Below, piece after piece: positions 8,278 through 15,832 of a stretch of DNA of 64,000 nucleotides (within the stretch, counting starts at the first letter, position 1; the number at the start of each line of letters is the position of its first letter). This DNA comes from Chrysogorgia sp. JL179-B06 (Eukaryota; Cnidaria; Anthozoa; Scleralcyonacea; Chrysogorgiidae), in contig JAYKKM010000078.1 of the NCBI GenBank assembly GCA_035772405.1, positions 1,105,001 to 1,169,000 of the forward strand, written 5' to 3'. The notes beneath the pieces are model-generated. The model saw nothing but the letters and a program-made list of their open reading frames with translations, did no database searches and had not been told where the DNA came from. A program made the translations under genes and the position numbers.

Positions 8278-8679
8278 TTAAACGATGTACGCCATCATCT
8301 TGTAACCAGCCCATCCCGTACCTAGATACATTGCTCCTTCTGTTATCGATAGGTACTCTTGCATCTCTGACGACGGTGTGTAGTAATCGTGTAGTTTTGG
8401 TTTTTTGCGAAATGTTGCGTTAAGTAAGTCAAGAGCCGCGTTTGTGACGTTTATGTTGCGGTTAGCATCCGACAAAGCAAGTCGTAGTCTCGCAAGTTTA
8501 TCGCGATGTTCGACCTCTTCTTCGTTCCACTTTTCTCTCTCTCGTGTAAGTCTTTCCATCGCAAGGTTATGACGTTTCATCTCTTCACCGTATTTGTTTC
8601 CATCTAGACTTTTGAATAGAAAACCAGCACCTGCAAATGCAAGCGCGTTAAATAGTCCTCCTGCCATCATGGTTGTCAT
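8278..8679 (-). CDS. Membrane/coiled-coil protein of the Polinton
   Basis: 133 residues. A hydrophobic N-terminus rich in Ala/Gly (residues 4-24) is followed by a charged coiled coil (EEMKRHNLAMERLTREREKW onward, about 31-75) and a second hydrophobic stretch at the C-terminus (AMYLGTGWAGYKMMAYIV). The layout suggests a membrane-anchored virion or core protein, but I do not recognise the family. It diverges from the gene at 8697 across an 18-bp AT-only promoter. Confidence 0.65.
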   Translation of the reverse strand: MTTMMAGGLFNALAFAGAGFLFKSLDGNKYGEEMKRHNLAMERLTREREKWNEEEVEHRDKLARLRLALSDANRNINVTNAALDLLNATFRKKPKLHDYYTPSSEMQEYLSITEGAMYLGTGWAGYKMMAYIV

Positions 8680-8696
8680 CTTTTATTTTATAATAA
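8680..8696. promoter_or_regulatory. Minimal bidirectional promoter
   Basis: Only 17 bases separate two divergent ATGs. The spacer is CTTTTATTTTATAATAA, giving TATAATAA|ATG on the plus strand and an AT-rich TATAAAATAAAAG start on the minus strand. Confidence 0.6.
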
Positions 8697-8900
8697 ATGT
8701 TTACAGGAGCACGATCACGGCAATCACATTTAGAAGAGTACGCAATTAAAGTGTTGAAGTTAGAGAAAAAGATTACAGAGTTAGAGGATTACGCAAAGTT
8801 TCGTATAAAGAAAATAAGCGCTCTGGAGTTTGAGAATAAGTATTACAAAAGTCAACATGGTGAGGTGACTGTTAAAAAGAGATCATTAGGTTCTGACTAG
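8697..8900 (+). CDS. Small coiled-coil protein
   Basis: 67 residues, basic at both ends, with heptad-like leucines and isoleucines in the centre (YAIKVLKLEKKITELEDYAKFRIKKISALEFENKYYKSQ). No family is recognised. It sits between the bidirectional promoter and the iteron array. A homo-oligomeric DNA- or virion-associated role is possible. Confidence 0.6.
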   Translation: MFTGARSRQSHLEEYAIKVLKLEKKITELEDYAKFRIKKISALEFENKYYKSQHGEVTVKKRSLGSD

Positions 8901-9290
8901 CTTTTGACATGTGTGTGACTAGAATTTGACTAGAATTTTTCTAGTGTGACTAGAATTTGACTAGAATTTTTCTAGTGTGACTAGAATTTGACTAGAATTT
9001 TTCTAGTGTGACTAGAATTTGACTAGAATTTTTCTAGTGTGACTAGAATTTGACTAGATTTTGACTAGATTTGACTACATGTGGAGCAGCTGCTTTTCCC
9101 TGCTTTTCCCTGCTAGCAGCTGCTTTTCAAAGTTCACTAGCTTTTGACTAGAATTTGACTAGAATTTTTCTAGTGTGACTAGCTTTTGACTAGAATTTGA
9201 CTAGAATTTGGCTAGTGTGACTAGCTTTTGACTAGCTTTTGACTAGATTTGACTAGATTTGACTAGATTTGACTAGAACTACATAGATAA
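8901..9290. repeat. Central iteron array (31-bp units built on TTTGACTAG)
   Basis: Five 31-bp units start at 8914, 8945, 8976, 9007 and 9038, each of the form TGTGACTAGAATTTGACTAG plus AATTTTTCTAG. The array continues as degenerate TTTGACTAG(A/C) repeats to about 9280. It is interrupted at about 9079-9130 by a different short repeat (TGCTTTTCCC twice, between two AGCAGCTGCTTTT copies). It has no coding capacity and lies where transcription switches from leftward to rightward. The dense CTAG palindromes at regular spacing suggest protein-binding iterons: an enhancer, packaging signal or segregation site. Confidence 0.85.
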
Positions 9291-9292
9291 AG

Positions 9293-9616
9293 ATGGAAAC
9301 CATAACGAACAATAAACCTGAGAAGATAAAAGATCCACGACGAGTAGCCTCTGGGAAAAAACTTGCTGTAATTAGTAAAGAGGCAAAAGAGAGAAAAGCT
9401 CGTGAGAGATTCGAAGAGGGATGTAATGAACAAAGTGAAAGTAATTTTAGTTTTGGATATGTTATTGGAACCATAGGAGCTATCACAGGAGTTGGTGCAC
9501 TATACTTTGCATACAAACAAAACATGTCTCAAGACAAATCCACACCACCGTCATCAACGACACCTATCATACCCGTTACCTCTACTACAAACTCTGTCAT
9601 CGAGACTTTTGACTAA
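9293..9616 (+). CDS. Single-pass membrane protein with basic N-terminus
   Basis: 107 residues. A highly basic N-terminus (KDPRRVASGKKLAVISKEAKERKARE) precedes one hydrophobic segment (FGYVIGTIGAITGVGALYFAYK, about 54-75) and a Ser/Thr/Pro-rich tail. I believe a D-P-x-R-V-x-x-G-K-x-L-A motif of this kind recurs in related Polintons, but cannot check it. It is probably a virion membrane or DNA-contact protein. It is the first of three small membrane-protein genes read together. Confidence 0.65.
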   Translation: METITNNKPEKIKDPRRVASGKKLAVISKEAKERKARERFEEGCNEQSESNFSFGYVIGTIGAITGVGALYFAYKQNMSQDKSTPPSSTTPIIPVTSTTNSVIETFD

Positions 9617-9625
9617 AAAAAACAC

Positions 9626-9634
9626 TATAATAAA
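9626..9634 (+). promoter_or_regulatory. TATAATAAA start signal
   Basis: A perfect TATAATAAA, three bases before the ATG at 9638. Confidence 0.6.
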
Positions 9635-9637
9635 AGA

Positions 9638-9862
9638 ATGACAAGTCAAAAAGTAATCATGAACGAGGTGTACGATACTTTACTCTACGTCGCAGCTGGA
9701 GTTGGTATTAGTATGGTGGCAAAGAAAGTTTTTGGAGAGTCACTTGGCACACCAACGAGTCTTGTTGGAACATTGAAACTTGCGGTCGCAGTGAGTGCTG
9801 GAACAGTCGCTGTGAAACTTGCACAACAAAAAGGGTTTGTTCCTGACGATCCTTTCAAGTGA
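9638..9862 (+). CDS. Small two-segment membrane protein
   Basis: 74 residues with two hydrophobic segments (LLYVAAGVGISMVAKKVFG and LKLAVAVSAGTVAVKLA) separated by ESLGTPTSLVG, ending GFVPDDPFK. The compact hairpin-like layout resembles a small virion membrane protein or a viroporin-like protein. A 12-bp perfect hairpin follows its stop. Function unknown. Confidence 0.65.
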   Translation: MTSQKVIMNEVYDTLLYVAAGVGISMVAKKVFGESLGTPTSLVGTLKLAVAVSAGTVAVKLAQQKGFVPDDPFK

Positions 9863-9883
9863 GAGAGTTAGTTTAGACATGTA

Positions 9884-9911
9884 TTTTTGTAATGAATAAT
9901 CATTACAAAAA
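9884..9911. terminator. Perfect hairpin with U/A flanks
   Basis: TTTTTGTAATGA (9884-9895), loop ATAA, and its exact complement (9900-9911), 21 bp after the stop at 9862. The ATG at 9892 falls inside this stem, one reason to start the next gene at 9940. Confidence 0.7.
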
Positions 9912-9939
9912 AATTTTTTTTTTTCATAATAAAGATAAC

Positions 9940-10326
9940 ATGTTCAGTCAAAACCTAGAAGAGTTAAGTCTTACGGTGAAGAAAGATTTACAGAGTTCAA
10001 AGAAGAAAATGTTACGTCTCAAAGTGAAAGGTATTGTGAAAGTAATTATGACCACAATTGTTCTTGTTGGTGGAGTAGTCACGACTATCCTAATTCCAAA
10101 TCCAATAACAGGGGCTATTGCTCTTGGTGCAGCGGCGATCTTATCTGGATCGGAAGGAGTGAAACACACAATGAAAAGATTTAAGTCTGTGAAAGAAAAC
10201 AAGAAGATTATTAAAAAGACAGACAAAGAGACTGATGAGAGGATCTTCGTTGATAAAATTAGAACTTCAATGGGTGATCCAACTGCACCACCCCTGTATC
10301 CTGACTTAGAAAATATGAGAGATTAG
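9940..10326 (+). CDS. Membrane protein ending in overlapping PTAP and LYPDL late-domain motifs
   Basis: 128 residues from the ATG that follows CATAATAAAGATAAC. A charged N-terminus is followed by a long hydrophobic region (about 33-72, probably a membrane hairpin around IPNPITG), then a basic segment and a short tail. The tail holds PTAPPLYPDL (residues 114-123; bases 10279-10308), combining the Tsg101-binding PTAP and ALIX-binding LYPxL motifs that retroviruses and filoviruses use to recruit ESCRT. This points to budding or membrane egress, an inference from motifs alone. The convergent neighbour is separated by a perfect hairpin. Confidence 0.7.
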   Translation: MFSQNLEELSLTVKKDLQSSKKKMLRLKVKGIVKVIMTTIVLVGGVVTTILIPNPITGAIALGAAAILSGSEGVKHTMKRFKSVKENKKIIKKTDKETDERIFVDKIRTSMGDPTAPPLYPDLENMRD

Positions 10327-10347
10327 AGACTGATAGAATTCTTTTTT

Positions 10348-10376
10348 TTTCGTAACCAAAAAAAATGGTTACGAAA
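10348..10376. terminator. Perfect hairpin between convergent genes
   Basis: TTTCGTAACCA (10348-10358), a 7-A loop, and the exact complement (10366-10376). It lies between two genes that end towards each other (10326 and 10397) and would serve both strands. Confidence 0.7.
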
Positions 10377-10396
10377 TATTTAAAAAAAGACTCTCT

Positions 10397-10978
10397 TCAC
10401 TCGTCTAACACCACAGCGTCTGAAGGCAATCTCACTCCAATATGGATGACCACGTCTAACGCGCTGTGTGAGTTGGTGACGTTTAGCACAAAGAACTTCA
10501 CTGTACTGGGGTGGAACAAGTCAGACTTAGACATGGATATGATCGGACATAGTAATCCTCTGTCTAACACGATCTCGTTGTGTATGAACCCTGTGAGGAA
10601 GTGAGCTATAAGACTCTGACTATAACCGAGTCTGATCTTACCACCTCTCGAACTAGTTGGACTAACTTCGTAGGTAACACTACAGATATTCTCCATTTTC
10701 AGATTTTTAAACCTTCCAAACTTAATCCACTTACTCGCTGTACTTCCTTGGAATGACAACTTCAACGATATAGTCCTCGTCGTGCTAATTAATCCAACGT
10801 CGCTCACCAAAAAGTTTTTGGCGGAATTAGTTATCGTATTTCCATCCGTGTTGTATATGGGTGTTATCTTAGCCATAGTGAAACCGTCGACGTCGAGTAT
10901 GTCAAACTTCTCGTCAACCTTCTTCGTAGGCTGTGGTGTGTTGTTGTCGGCCACGTCGTATCCGAGATATAAACTCAT
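10397..10978 (-). CDS. Putative virion surface protein, MSLYLGYD family (short)
   Basis: 193 residues, predicted mainly beta, without membrane segments. Its first eight residues, MSLYLGYD, are identical to those of the gene directly upstream, after which the two proteins diverge. The stop of the upstream gene abuts this ATG (TAAATG). By analogy with adenovirus fibre, whose conserved N-terminal tail plugs into the penton base, the shared octapeptide may anchor different spikes to one capsid site. The analogy is mine; no family is recognised for the body. Confidence 0.65.
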   Translation of the reverse strand: MSLYLGYDVADNNTPQPTKKVDEKFDILDVDGFTMAKITPIYNTDGNTITNSAKNFLVSDVGLISTTRTISLKLSFQGSTASKWIKFGRFKNLKMENICSVTYEVSPTSSRGGKIRLGYSQSLIAHFLTGFIHNEIVLDRGLLCPIISMSKSDLFHPSTVKFFVLNVTNSHSALDVVIHIGVRLPSDAVVLDE

Positions 10979-11716
10979 TTATCTTATATCGTACTCTAAC
11001 ATCATACTTTTGTTTATTTTTGAAATGTCAGCTGGTTCTAGAAGTCCACTCACAATTTTTAGACCGTAGAGTTCACCTGAAATAGGTTTGTAAAATCCAC
11101 CTCGTACTGAAAATCTTTCGTTAACAAATACAGATCCAAACGAAGCTCCGTTTGTTTTCGTGTTCACTGTAAAGACTGAGTCAGTTAATTTTACATCATT
11201 CACACGAATATGACTTCCAGTCATTAACCAATGACATGATATCAAATGTTTCTTAGACGTTACGATGTTTGACGGGATTGTACACTCATACTCGTTTGGT
11301 GGCCATCCACCACCATACATTAGCTTGTTGTTTGTGTTTGACTTGAACGCAATGAACTTGTCATTATTCCCGGTGTCATTACCAACAATATAACCCCAGT
11401 CTCCTTGTGTTTGTATACGTAATAATTTGAAAACAACAAACACACTAATATTAACATAGGTCATCTGAGGACATTTGAACAACATCGTAGTAGATCTTAC
11501 ATTTCTAATGAAACCATCTCCTGCAGAAGGACTTTTGTTGTAAACGTTTTGGTGAAAATAGGAGTCTCCATCTTTGACTTTTGTAATTCTTAATCTACCC
11601 GTGTGAGGTGTGATCACCGCGTTAGATATGTTAATGTTAAAAACAATCTCGTGTGGTGGTGTTTTCTTCTCGTCTGATTTGACAACGTCTTTATCGTACC
11701 CAAGATATAAACTCAT
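10979..11716 (-). CDS. Putative virion surface protein with LamG/concanavalin-like body, MSLYLGYD family (long)
   Basis: 245 residues. It begins MSLYLGYD like its neighbour, then has a linker and a beta-rich body. Its end (GELYGLKIVSGLLEPADISKI) and middle (a Trp-containing strand before GSHIRVNDVKL) follow the pattern of laminin-G/concanavalin-like jelly rolls, where a final 'I.E..IY...L...EI..I' strand closes the sandwich. A glycan- or receptor-binding spike is the natural guess. It starts at AAATAAATG, two bases past the stop of the gene upstream. Confidence 0.6.
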   Translation of the reverse strand: MSLYLGYDKDVVKSDEKKTPPHEIVFNINISNAVITPHTGRLRITKVKDGDSYFHQNVYNKSPSAGDGFIRNVRSTTMLFKCPQMTYVNISVFVVFKLLRIQTQGDWGYIVGNDTGNNDKFIAFKSNTNNKLMYGGGWPPNEYECTIPSNIVTSKKHLISCHWLMTGSHIRVNDVKLTDSVFTVNTKTNGASFGSVFVNERFSVRGGFYKPISGELYGLKIVSGLLEPADISKINKSMMLEYDIR

Positions 11717-11721
11717 TTATT

Positions 11722-13092
11722 TCATAGCACAAATTTACTCACCACTACTCCCGCCAACATCAACGTCAAAGGGAACATGAAACTAGCAGAGGACGTAGAG
11801 GGTTTGATAGGTGAGGGAGACGATGTCTTTTTCACAGTGTCTAATGTTTCCAAATGTTCACCACCACTCGTATGTGTTTTTGGTTTCTTCACTACATTTT
11901 CAAAATTAAGTTTACTATTGAAACCAAACACCATGTTCGTCTCTGACGACTCTCTGAGTAAATTATTGTACCCTGGAATAGGTGTTTTTAGCAAAACCAT
12001 ACTTCGTGGAATGAGCCATGTATTCGGAGTGACTGCCATGTCTAACTTGACGTTCGTATCTTTAATAGCTCTGTTCGTCAAATTAATCCATGTACTTGGT
12101 GAATATTGTACAACTGCGTCTTCGACGATATTCCTGAAAACTTGTTGAACTTCACGCGCACTCGCACGACCCCCGACAATACTTTGCTTTGACTTTGCCT
12201 GTGCACCGAGTAACGCGTAGACGTACACTTCTATAGATTGGTTGAGGAGCTCTTGACCTAACTCTGTGATCCCATTACTGACTCTTGGACAATAGCGTTT
12301 GTAATCTCCTTGTAAATCTCTAATAATACTTACCCAATTACCACCGAGAGGGAGATGATCTCTTAACACTCTCCAATCTGGAATGTACAATCTCAAAATG
12401 TCTGCAATGTCAGGTCCACTTTTGTCAAGACGAAACATTACCCTTCTCATGGTGAAATATACATGGAATTTCATGAGACTTGTAATTTGTTTTGGAATGT
12501 CAGGACTAGGTGTTAGGTTTTGTAAAGACACCCCAGACCTGTACGTGGCAATGTACATCGCTGCAATAGCTTGGTAGTAACTCTTCGACAATGTCCACAC
12601 TGTACTGATCATACTCCCGTCTGGTCCATCCTGATAATATTTTTTCGTGTCTATCACTATCTTGGGTAGATTAGAGCTAAAGTAATTCTTATCGTCCACG
12701 TAGACACTAAAGTCGTTGACGTGGTAGTTGAGAACGTATGGTGGATACGTCACGTTAGACGTTCCAGCTCTCTCTGTGTGCAAGAGTTTTTGCACTGTTC
12801 CACCACTATTCCATATTCTCGGGAAAGGTGTATTGTTATGTAACCATTTCCACATACTTTGATCGTTCTTGAACGTGGTGCTGGTAATGTCTGTCGAGAG
12901 TATGTCGTTATTTCGAAAGTATATATCTACTCTTGTCACGTCATCGTCTTGTGTCTCGACTGGATCAAATTCAAACTTACTCATTGTGGCGTATGGATAT
13001 TTTTTCAAAAGATCTGACTTTGCCTTTTGAATTGCAATCTCAGAATTTTTAGTTGCTTTGTCGTAGTTCTCACCGTAGTAGGCTCGTATCAT
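11722..13092 (-). CDS. Large virion protein candidate with C-terminal membrane anchor
   Basis: 456 residues, the first gene of the three-gene minus-strand surface cluster. The first 370 residues are globular, mixed alpha/beta and rich in Tyr/Trp. A low-complexity Ser/Thr/Pro linker follows (about 405-435) and then a hydrophobic C-terminal segment (FMFPLTLMLAGVVVSKFVL). The architecture is that of a tail-anchored surface or internal-membrane protein. No homologous family is recognised. It diverges from the minor capsid gene over an 11-bp spacer, TTACAAATAAA. Confidence 0.65.
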   Translation of the reverse strand: MIRAYYGENYDKATKNSEIAIQKAKSDLLKKYPYATMSKFEFDPVETQDDDVTRVDIYFRNNDILSTDITSTTFKNDQSMWKWLHNNTPFPRIWNSGGTVQKLLHTERAGTSNVTYPPYVLNYHVNDFSVYVDDKNYFSSNLPKIVIDTKKYYQDGPDGSMISTVWTLSKSYYQAIAAMYIATYRSGVSLQNLTPSPDIPKQITSLMKFHVYFTMRRVMFRLDKSGPDIADILRLYIPDWRVLRDHLPLGGNWVSIIRDLQGDYKRYCPRVSNGITELGQELLNQSIEVYVYALLGAQAKSKQSIVGGRASAREVQQVFRNIVEDAVVQYSPSTWINLTNRAIKDTNVKLDMAVTPNTWLIPRSMVLLKTPIPGYNNLLRESSETNMVFGFNSKLNFENVVKKPKTHTSGGEHLETLDTVKKTSSPSPIKPSTSSASFMFPLTLMLAGVVVSKFVL

Positions 13093-13103
13093 TTACAAAT
13101 AAA

Positions 13104-13781
13104 ATGAAGAGACTATCAGTATTCATCGAGAACGGTAAGAAAACACTCATGTTAGATAGGAGTTTAGTACTCCCAACGTGTTCAACTCTCGTTGTAAAGT
13201 CAGCGAGTGTGTTTTGGGATTATAAGAATGTGATTAAAGACTATAACGACGTTATTCAGTACAACACACAAAATATTACAATACCTGCTGGGTATTGGTC
13301 ATTTGAGAGTCTTGCGAAATACTTTGTTGACAACGACACTACAAAACTAACAATCTCACATAATGTATACGATCATACGTGTACACTAAAAACAGAACAT
13401 CCTATCAAACTATACAAGTTTGGAGAGTTACTTGGTTTCCCAGCAGAAACTCTAGTACCAAAAGGAGAGGAGGTTAGTCCTGGCAGGATAGACATCAATA
13501 GAGGTCTAAGATTTGTAGAAATTCATTGTGACACTCTTGTAGACGAAACTATAGACGTGTCAGGTAAACAAAGTAGTGTTATCGCAGTTCTTCCTATCAC
13601 GTCAGAGTCTACACTCAGTGGTAGTGTATTACATTTCCCAACGGTGGAGTCTAGTGTTCCCACTCGTAGTGGGACGTACAACAACTTGTCTTTTCACACC
13701 AAAACAAATGTGAGTGGTATAGACGAGGTAGGGAGTGTTTTGATTGATATTAATATACTCTCAAATAAAAAGTATGGATAG
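13104..13781 (+). CDS. Minor capsid (penton-like, single jelly-roll) protein
   Basis: 225 residues from the ATG after TTACAAATAAA; the longer in-frame start would overlap the divergent gene. The pattern ITIPAGYWSFESLAKYF, then LYKFGELLGFP, a 'RFVEIHCDTLVDE' strand, and LPITSESTLSGSVLHF is the one I associate with Polinton minor capsid proteins, which are related to virophage and adenovirus pentons. These form the pentamers at icosahedral vertices. The last codons overlap the integrase start by 8 bp, and the major capsid and ATPase genes follow on the same strand. Confidence 0.75.
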   Translation: MKRLSVFIENGKKTLMLDRSLVLPTCSTLVVKSASVFWDYKNVIKDYNDVIQYNTQNITIPAGYWSFESLAKYFVDNDTTKLTISHNVYDHTCTLKTEHPIKLYKFGELLGFPAETLVPKGEEVSPGRIDINRGLRFVEIHCDTLVDETIDVSGKQSSVIAVLPITSESTLSGSVLHFPTVESSVPTRSGTYNNLSFHTKTNVSGIDEVGSVLIDINILSNKKYG

Positions 13782-14871
13782 CGACGTTGTAACAGAGCAG
13801 AGTCTAAGAGATTTGTACTATAACCCTGTGACTGGTTATCAAAGCATGGAGAGACTATATCAAAAAGCATTAGAGGAAGGTCTAAACGTAAGTAGAAAGT
13901 CTGTGAAAGAGTGGTTGAAAACTCAAGACACGTACACACGGTACAAGACCATAGTGAGACGTCACAAGTTTCGAAAAACATGGGTCTCGTACCTTGGTGA
14001 ACAAATCCAACTCGACCTCGTCGATATGGGAAAATACAAAAACAAGAACAACGGTTACTACTGGATACTCACGTGTGTCGAGATTCTTAGTCGCTACGCT
14101 TTCGCTACCCCTGTGTATCGGAAAGACACGAAAAACATGACGAAAGCCGTAGACGAGTTACTACGTCAGTTTCATGAAAGGTTTGAAATATATCCAAAAT
14201 TTGCACAGTTCGATGAAGGATTAGAATTTTATAACGTCAGTGTTAAAACCTTGTTAGAGAAACACGACATCGAGTATTTCTCGACAAAGTCTGATAAGAA
14301 AGCCGCTGTGGTTGAGAGATTTAACAGAACTCTGAAGACAAGTATGTGGAAATATTTCTACAGCAAGGGAACGTACAAGTGGGTGGATGTTCTAGACGAT
14401 CTCGTTGAAAGTTATAACAACACGAAACATAGTAGTGTTCTCATGAAACCCGTAGACATTGATAAAACTAATGAGAGTCAGGTATGGATGACACTTTTCG
14501 GTCAAGACGTGGGTGAATTTCCACAACCAAAATATAGACTTGGACAAAAAGTAAGAATAAGTAAGTACAAAAGTATATTCACAAAAGGTTATGAAGCAAA
14601 TTTCACTGAGGAAATCTTTTCCGTAAGTAAAGTGGTTCGTGGAGATCCGAATGTCTACGTTCTCAACGACGAGAGTGGGGAAGACGTTATTGGTACGTTC
14701 TACGAGGAAGAGATGTCCGCCGTTGAGAAAACAGACGATGCTACGTACCGTGTTGAGAAAGTTTTGAAAAGAAAGACAGTGAACAAGAAAAAGATGGTTT
14801 TGGTCAAATGGGCTGGTTATGACGCCAAACATAACTCTTGGATTCCTGAGAGTGATATGGAAAATTTGTGA
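13774..14871 (+). CDS. int: Retrovirus-like integrase with C-terminal chromodomain
   Basis: 365 residues from the ATG following AAATAAAAAGT. The DDE core shows QLDLVDM (first Asp, around 85), FDEGLEFYN (second Asp) and VVERFNRTLK (Glu). A beta-rich C-terminal domain and a chromodomain (YRVEKVLKRKTVNKKKMVLVKWAGY, then HNSWIPESDM) follow. The enzyme would join the TIR ends to target DNA and give the 6-bp duplication seen here. The chromodomain may read histone marks to steer integration. No frameshift or stop is seen. Confidence 0.95.
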   Translation: MDSDVVTEQSLRDLYYNPVTGYQSMERLYQKALEEGLNVSRKSVKEWLKTQDTYTRYKTIVRRHKFRKTWVSYLGEQIQLDLVDMGKYKNKNNGYYWILTCVEILSRYAFATPVYRKDTKNMTKAVDELLRQFHERFEIYPKFAQFDEGLEFYNVSVKTLLEKHDIEYFSTKSDKKAAVVERFNRTLKTSMWKYFYSKGTYKWVDVLDDLVESYNNTKHSSVLMKPVDIDKTNESQVWMTLFGQDVGEFPQPKYRLGQKVRISKYKSIFTKGYEANFTEEIFSVSKVVRGDPNVYVLNDESGEDVIGTFYEEEMSAVEKTDDATYRVEKVLKRKTVNKKKMVLVKWAGYDAKHNSWIPESDMENL

Positions 14872-15196
14872 GAAAAAGTGTCAAAAGTGTACATTGTGAA
14901 AAGATACGCAATCGAAAATAACGTTGAAAACGTATAAGTTTTTTTTAAAAAAAAAACATAAATTTTTTTTTTCTTTCAAAAACGTCATGATCGCGTGTCG
15001 GCACATTCCAACATGTCAAAAGAATTTCAAAATTTCAAAATAAAATTTCAAAAAAAAATAAAAATATTTTTTTCCTTATTTCCTTTGACAATTTGGAATG
15101 TACCGCTCAGGGGTCGCGTCGTGACGTCATTACGAGAGACCCCCTCTACTAGACTGTTGCCATCGCGATCCGATAGCGTCTCTCTTCATTTCAATC
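14872..15196. promoter_or_regulatory. Intergenic region with A/T tracts, CRE palindrome and GC-rich promoter-like block
   Basis: After the integrase come a TTTTTTTTAAAAAAAA palindrome (14940-14957) and long A/T tracts. Base composition then switches sharply at about 15100 to a GC-rich block with a full CRE/ATF site TGACGTCA (15122-15129), the same palindrome present twice in each TIR. The gene at 15197 lacks the TATAATAAA signal, so this looks like a different, host-type promoter. Confidence 0.5.
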
Positions 15197-15433
15197 ATGG
15201 ATATCCCGCTGTCGAGGGACAGACTAAAAGAGCTTTTGTACAAAGAGTCAAGAGCTAGAACATCTGTGATGAGAAGAAGAGCTAGAATTCAAGAAAGTCT
15301 TAGAGAGTGTGAAGAGAGACTTGCAACAGCCATGGCAGAACTGGCAGAGCATGAGCGTCGAATAACCATGTTTGAAGATGGTCTACGCAGAAACCCTTCA
15401 CCGCCAGAGCGACAATCGGGAAGACCAGAGTGA
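15197..15433 (+). CDS. Small Arg/Glu-rich coiled-coil protein
   Basis: 78 residues, strongly charged with a continuous helix/coiled-coil pattern (ARIQESLRECEERLATAMAELAEHERRI) and a short Pro/Arg tail. It reads from the GC-rich CRE-bearing promoter rather than the AT signal and may belong to a different expression class. I do not recognise the family. A small regulatory or DNA-packaging protein is possible. Confidence 0.6.
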   Translation: MDIPLSRDRLKELLYKESRARTSVMRRRARIQESLRECEERLATAMAELAEHERRITMFEDGLRRNPSPPERQSGRPE

Positions 15434-15832
15434 AGAAGAGGAGCTTTGTTCACGTTGTTGATTAAAACAAAACATTTTAGTCGTCTCACCTTTAGAGACG
15501 GTCTGAGAGCTTTTTAAAAGTCTTTGTACAGAAAATATAATTTTTTTAAATTTTTTTACGAGTGTGTCATTAATATCTTATTTCAAACGCGTTGTCTAAG
15601 GAGTGAGTGTCTCTAGACACTTTGTATGTGTTCGTAATACATGTTAACACTGTAAGAAAGTTGAAACTCATAGTGTTTCCAACGGGTTTTTGAGATTCTA
15701 AACGGTCTTTTCTTTACGGGACGGGCTCGCGTACGTAGCGGTCAGCGGTCGCGATAAGAGTGGAGGGGGCCCCTCTAGTGAAAAAAAATTTTTTTTTTTT
15801 TCGAAAACTTCTAAAAACATTCAACAAATAAA
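15434..15832. promoter_or_regulatory. Intergenic region with hairpin and second GC-rich block
   Basis: A short hairpin CGTCTC...GAGACG lies near 15482-15500. An AT-rich stretch follows, then a GC-rich block at about 15707-15780 (including GCGGTCGCGATAAG and GGGGGCCCCTCTAGTGA). That block resembles the one before 15197 (CCCCCTCTACTAGA). An AACAAATAAA start signal abuts the next ATG. I see no gene here. Confidence 0.45.

Noticed and set aside
8914..9068. 31-bp repeats as a CRISPR array
   Set aside because: Units are contiguous with no unique spacers, and this is animal nuclear DNA.
9892..9939. Upstream 16-codon N-terminal extension of the late-domain protein
   Set aside because: Its ATG lies inside a perfect terminator-like hairpin, and the better start signal precedes 9940.
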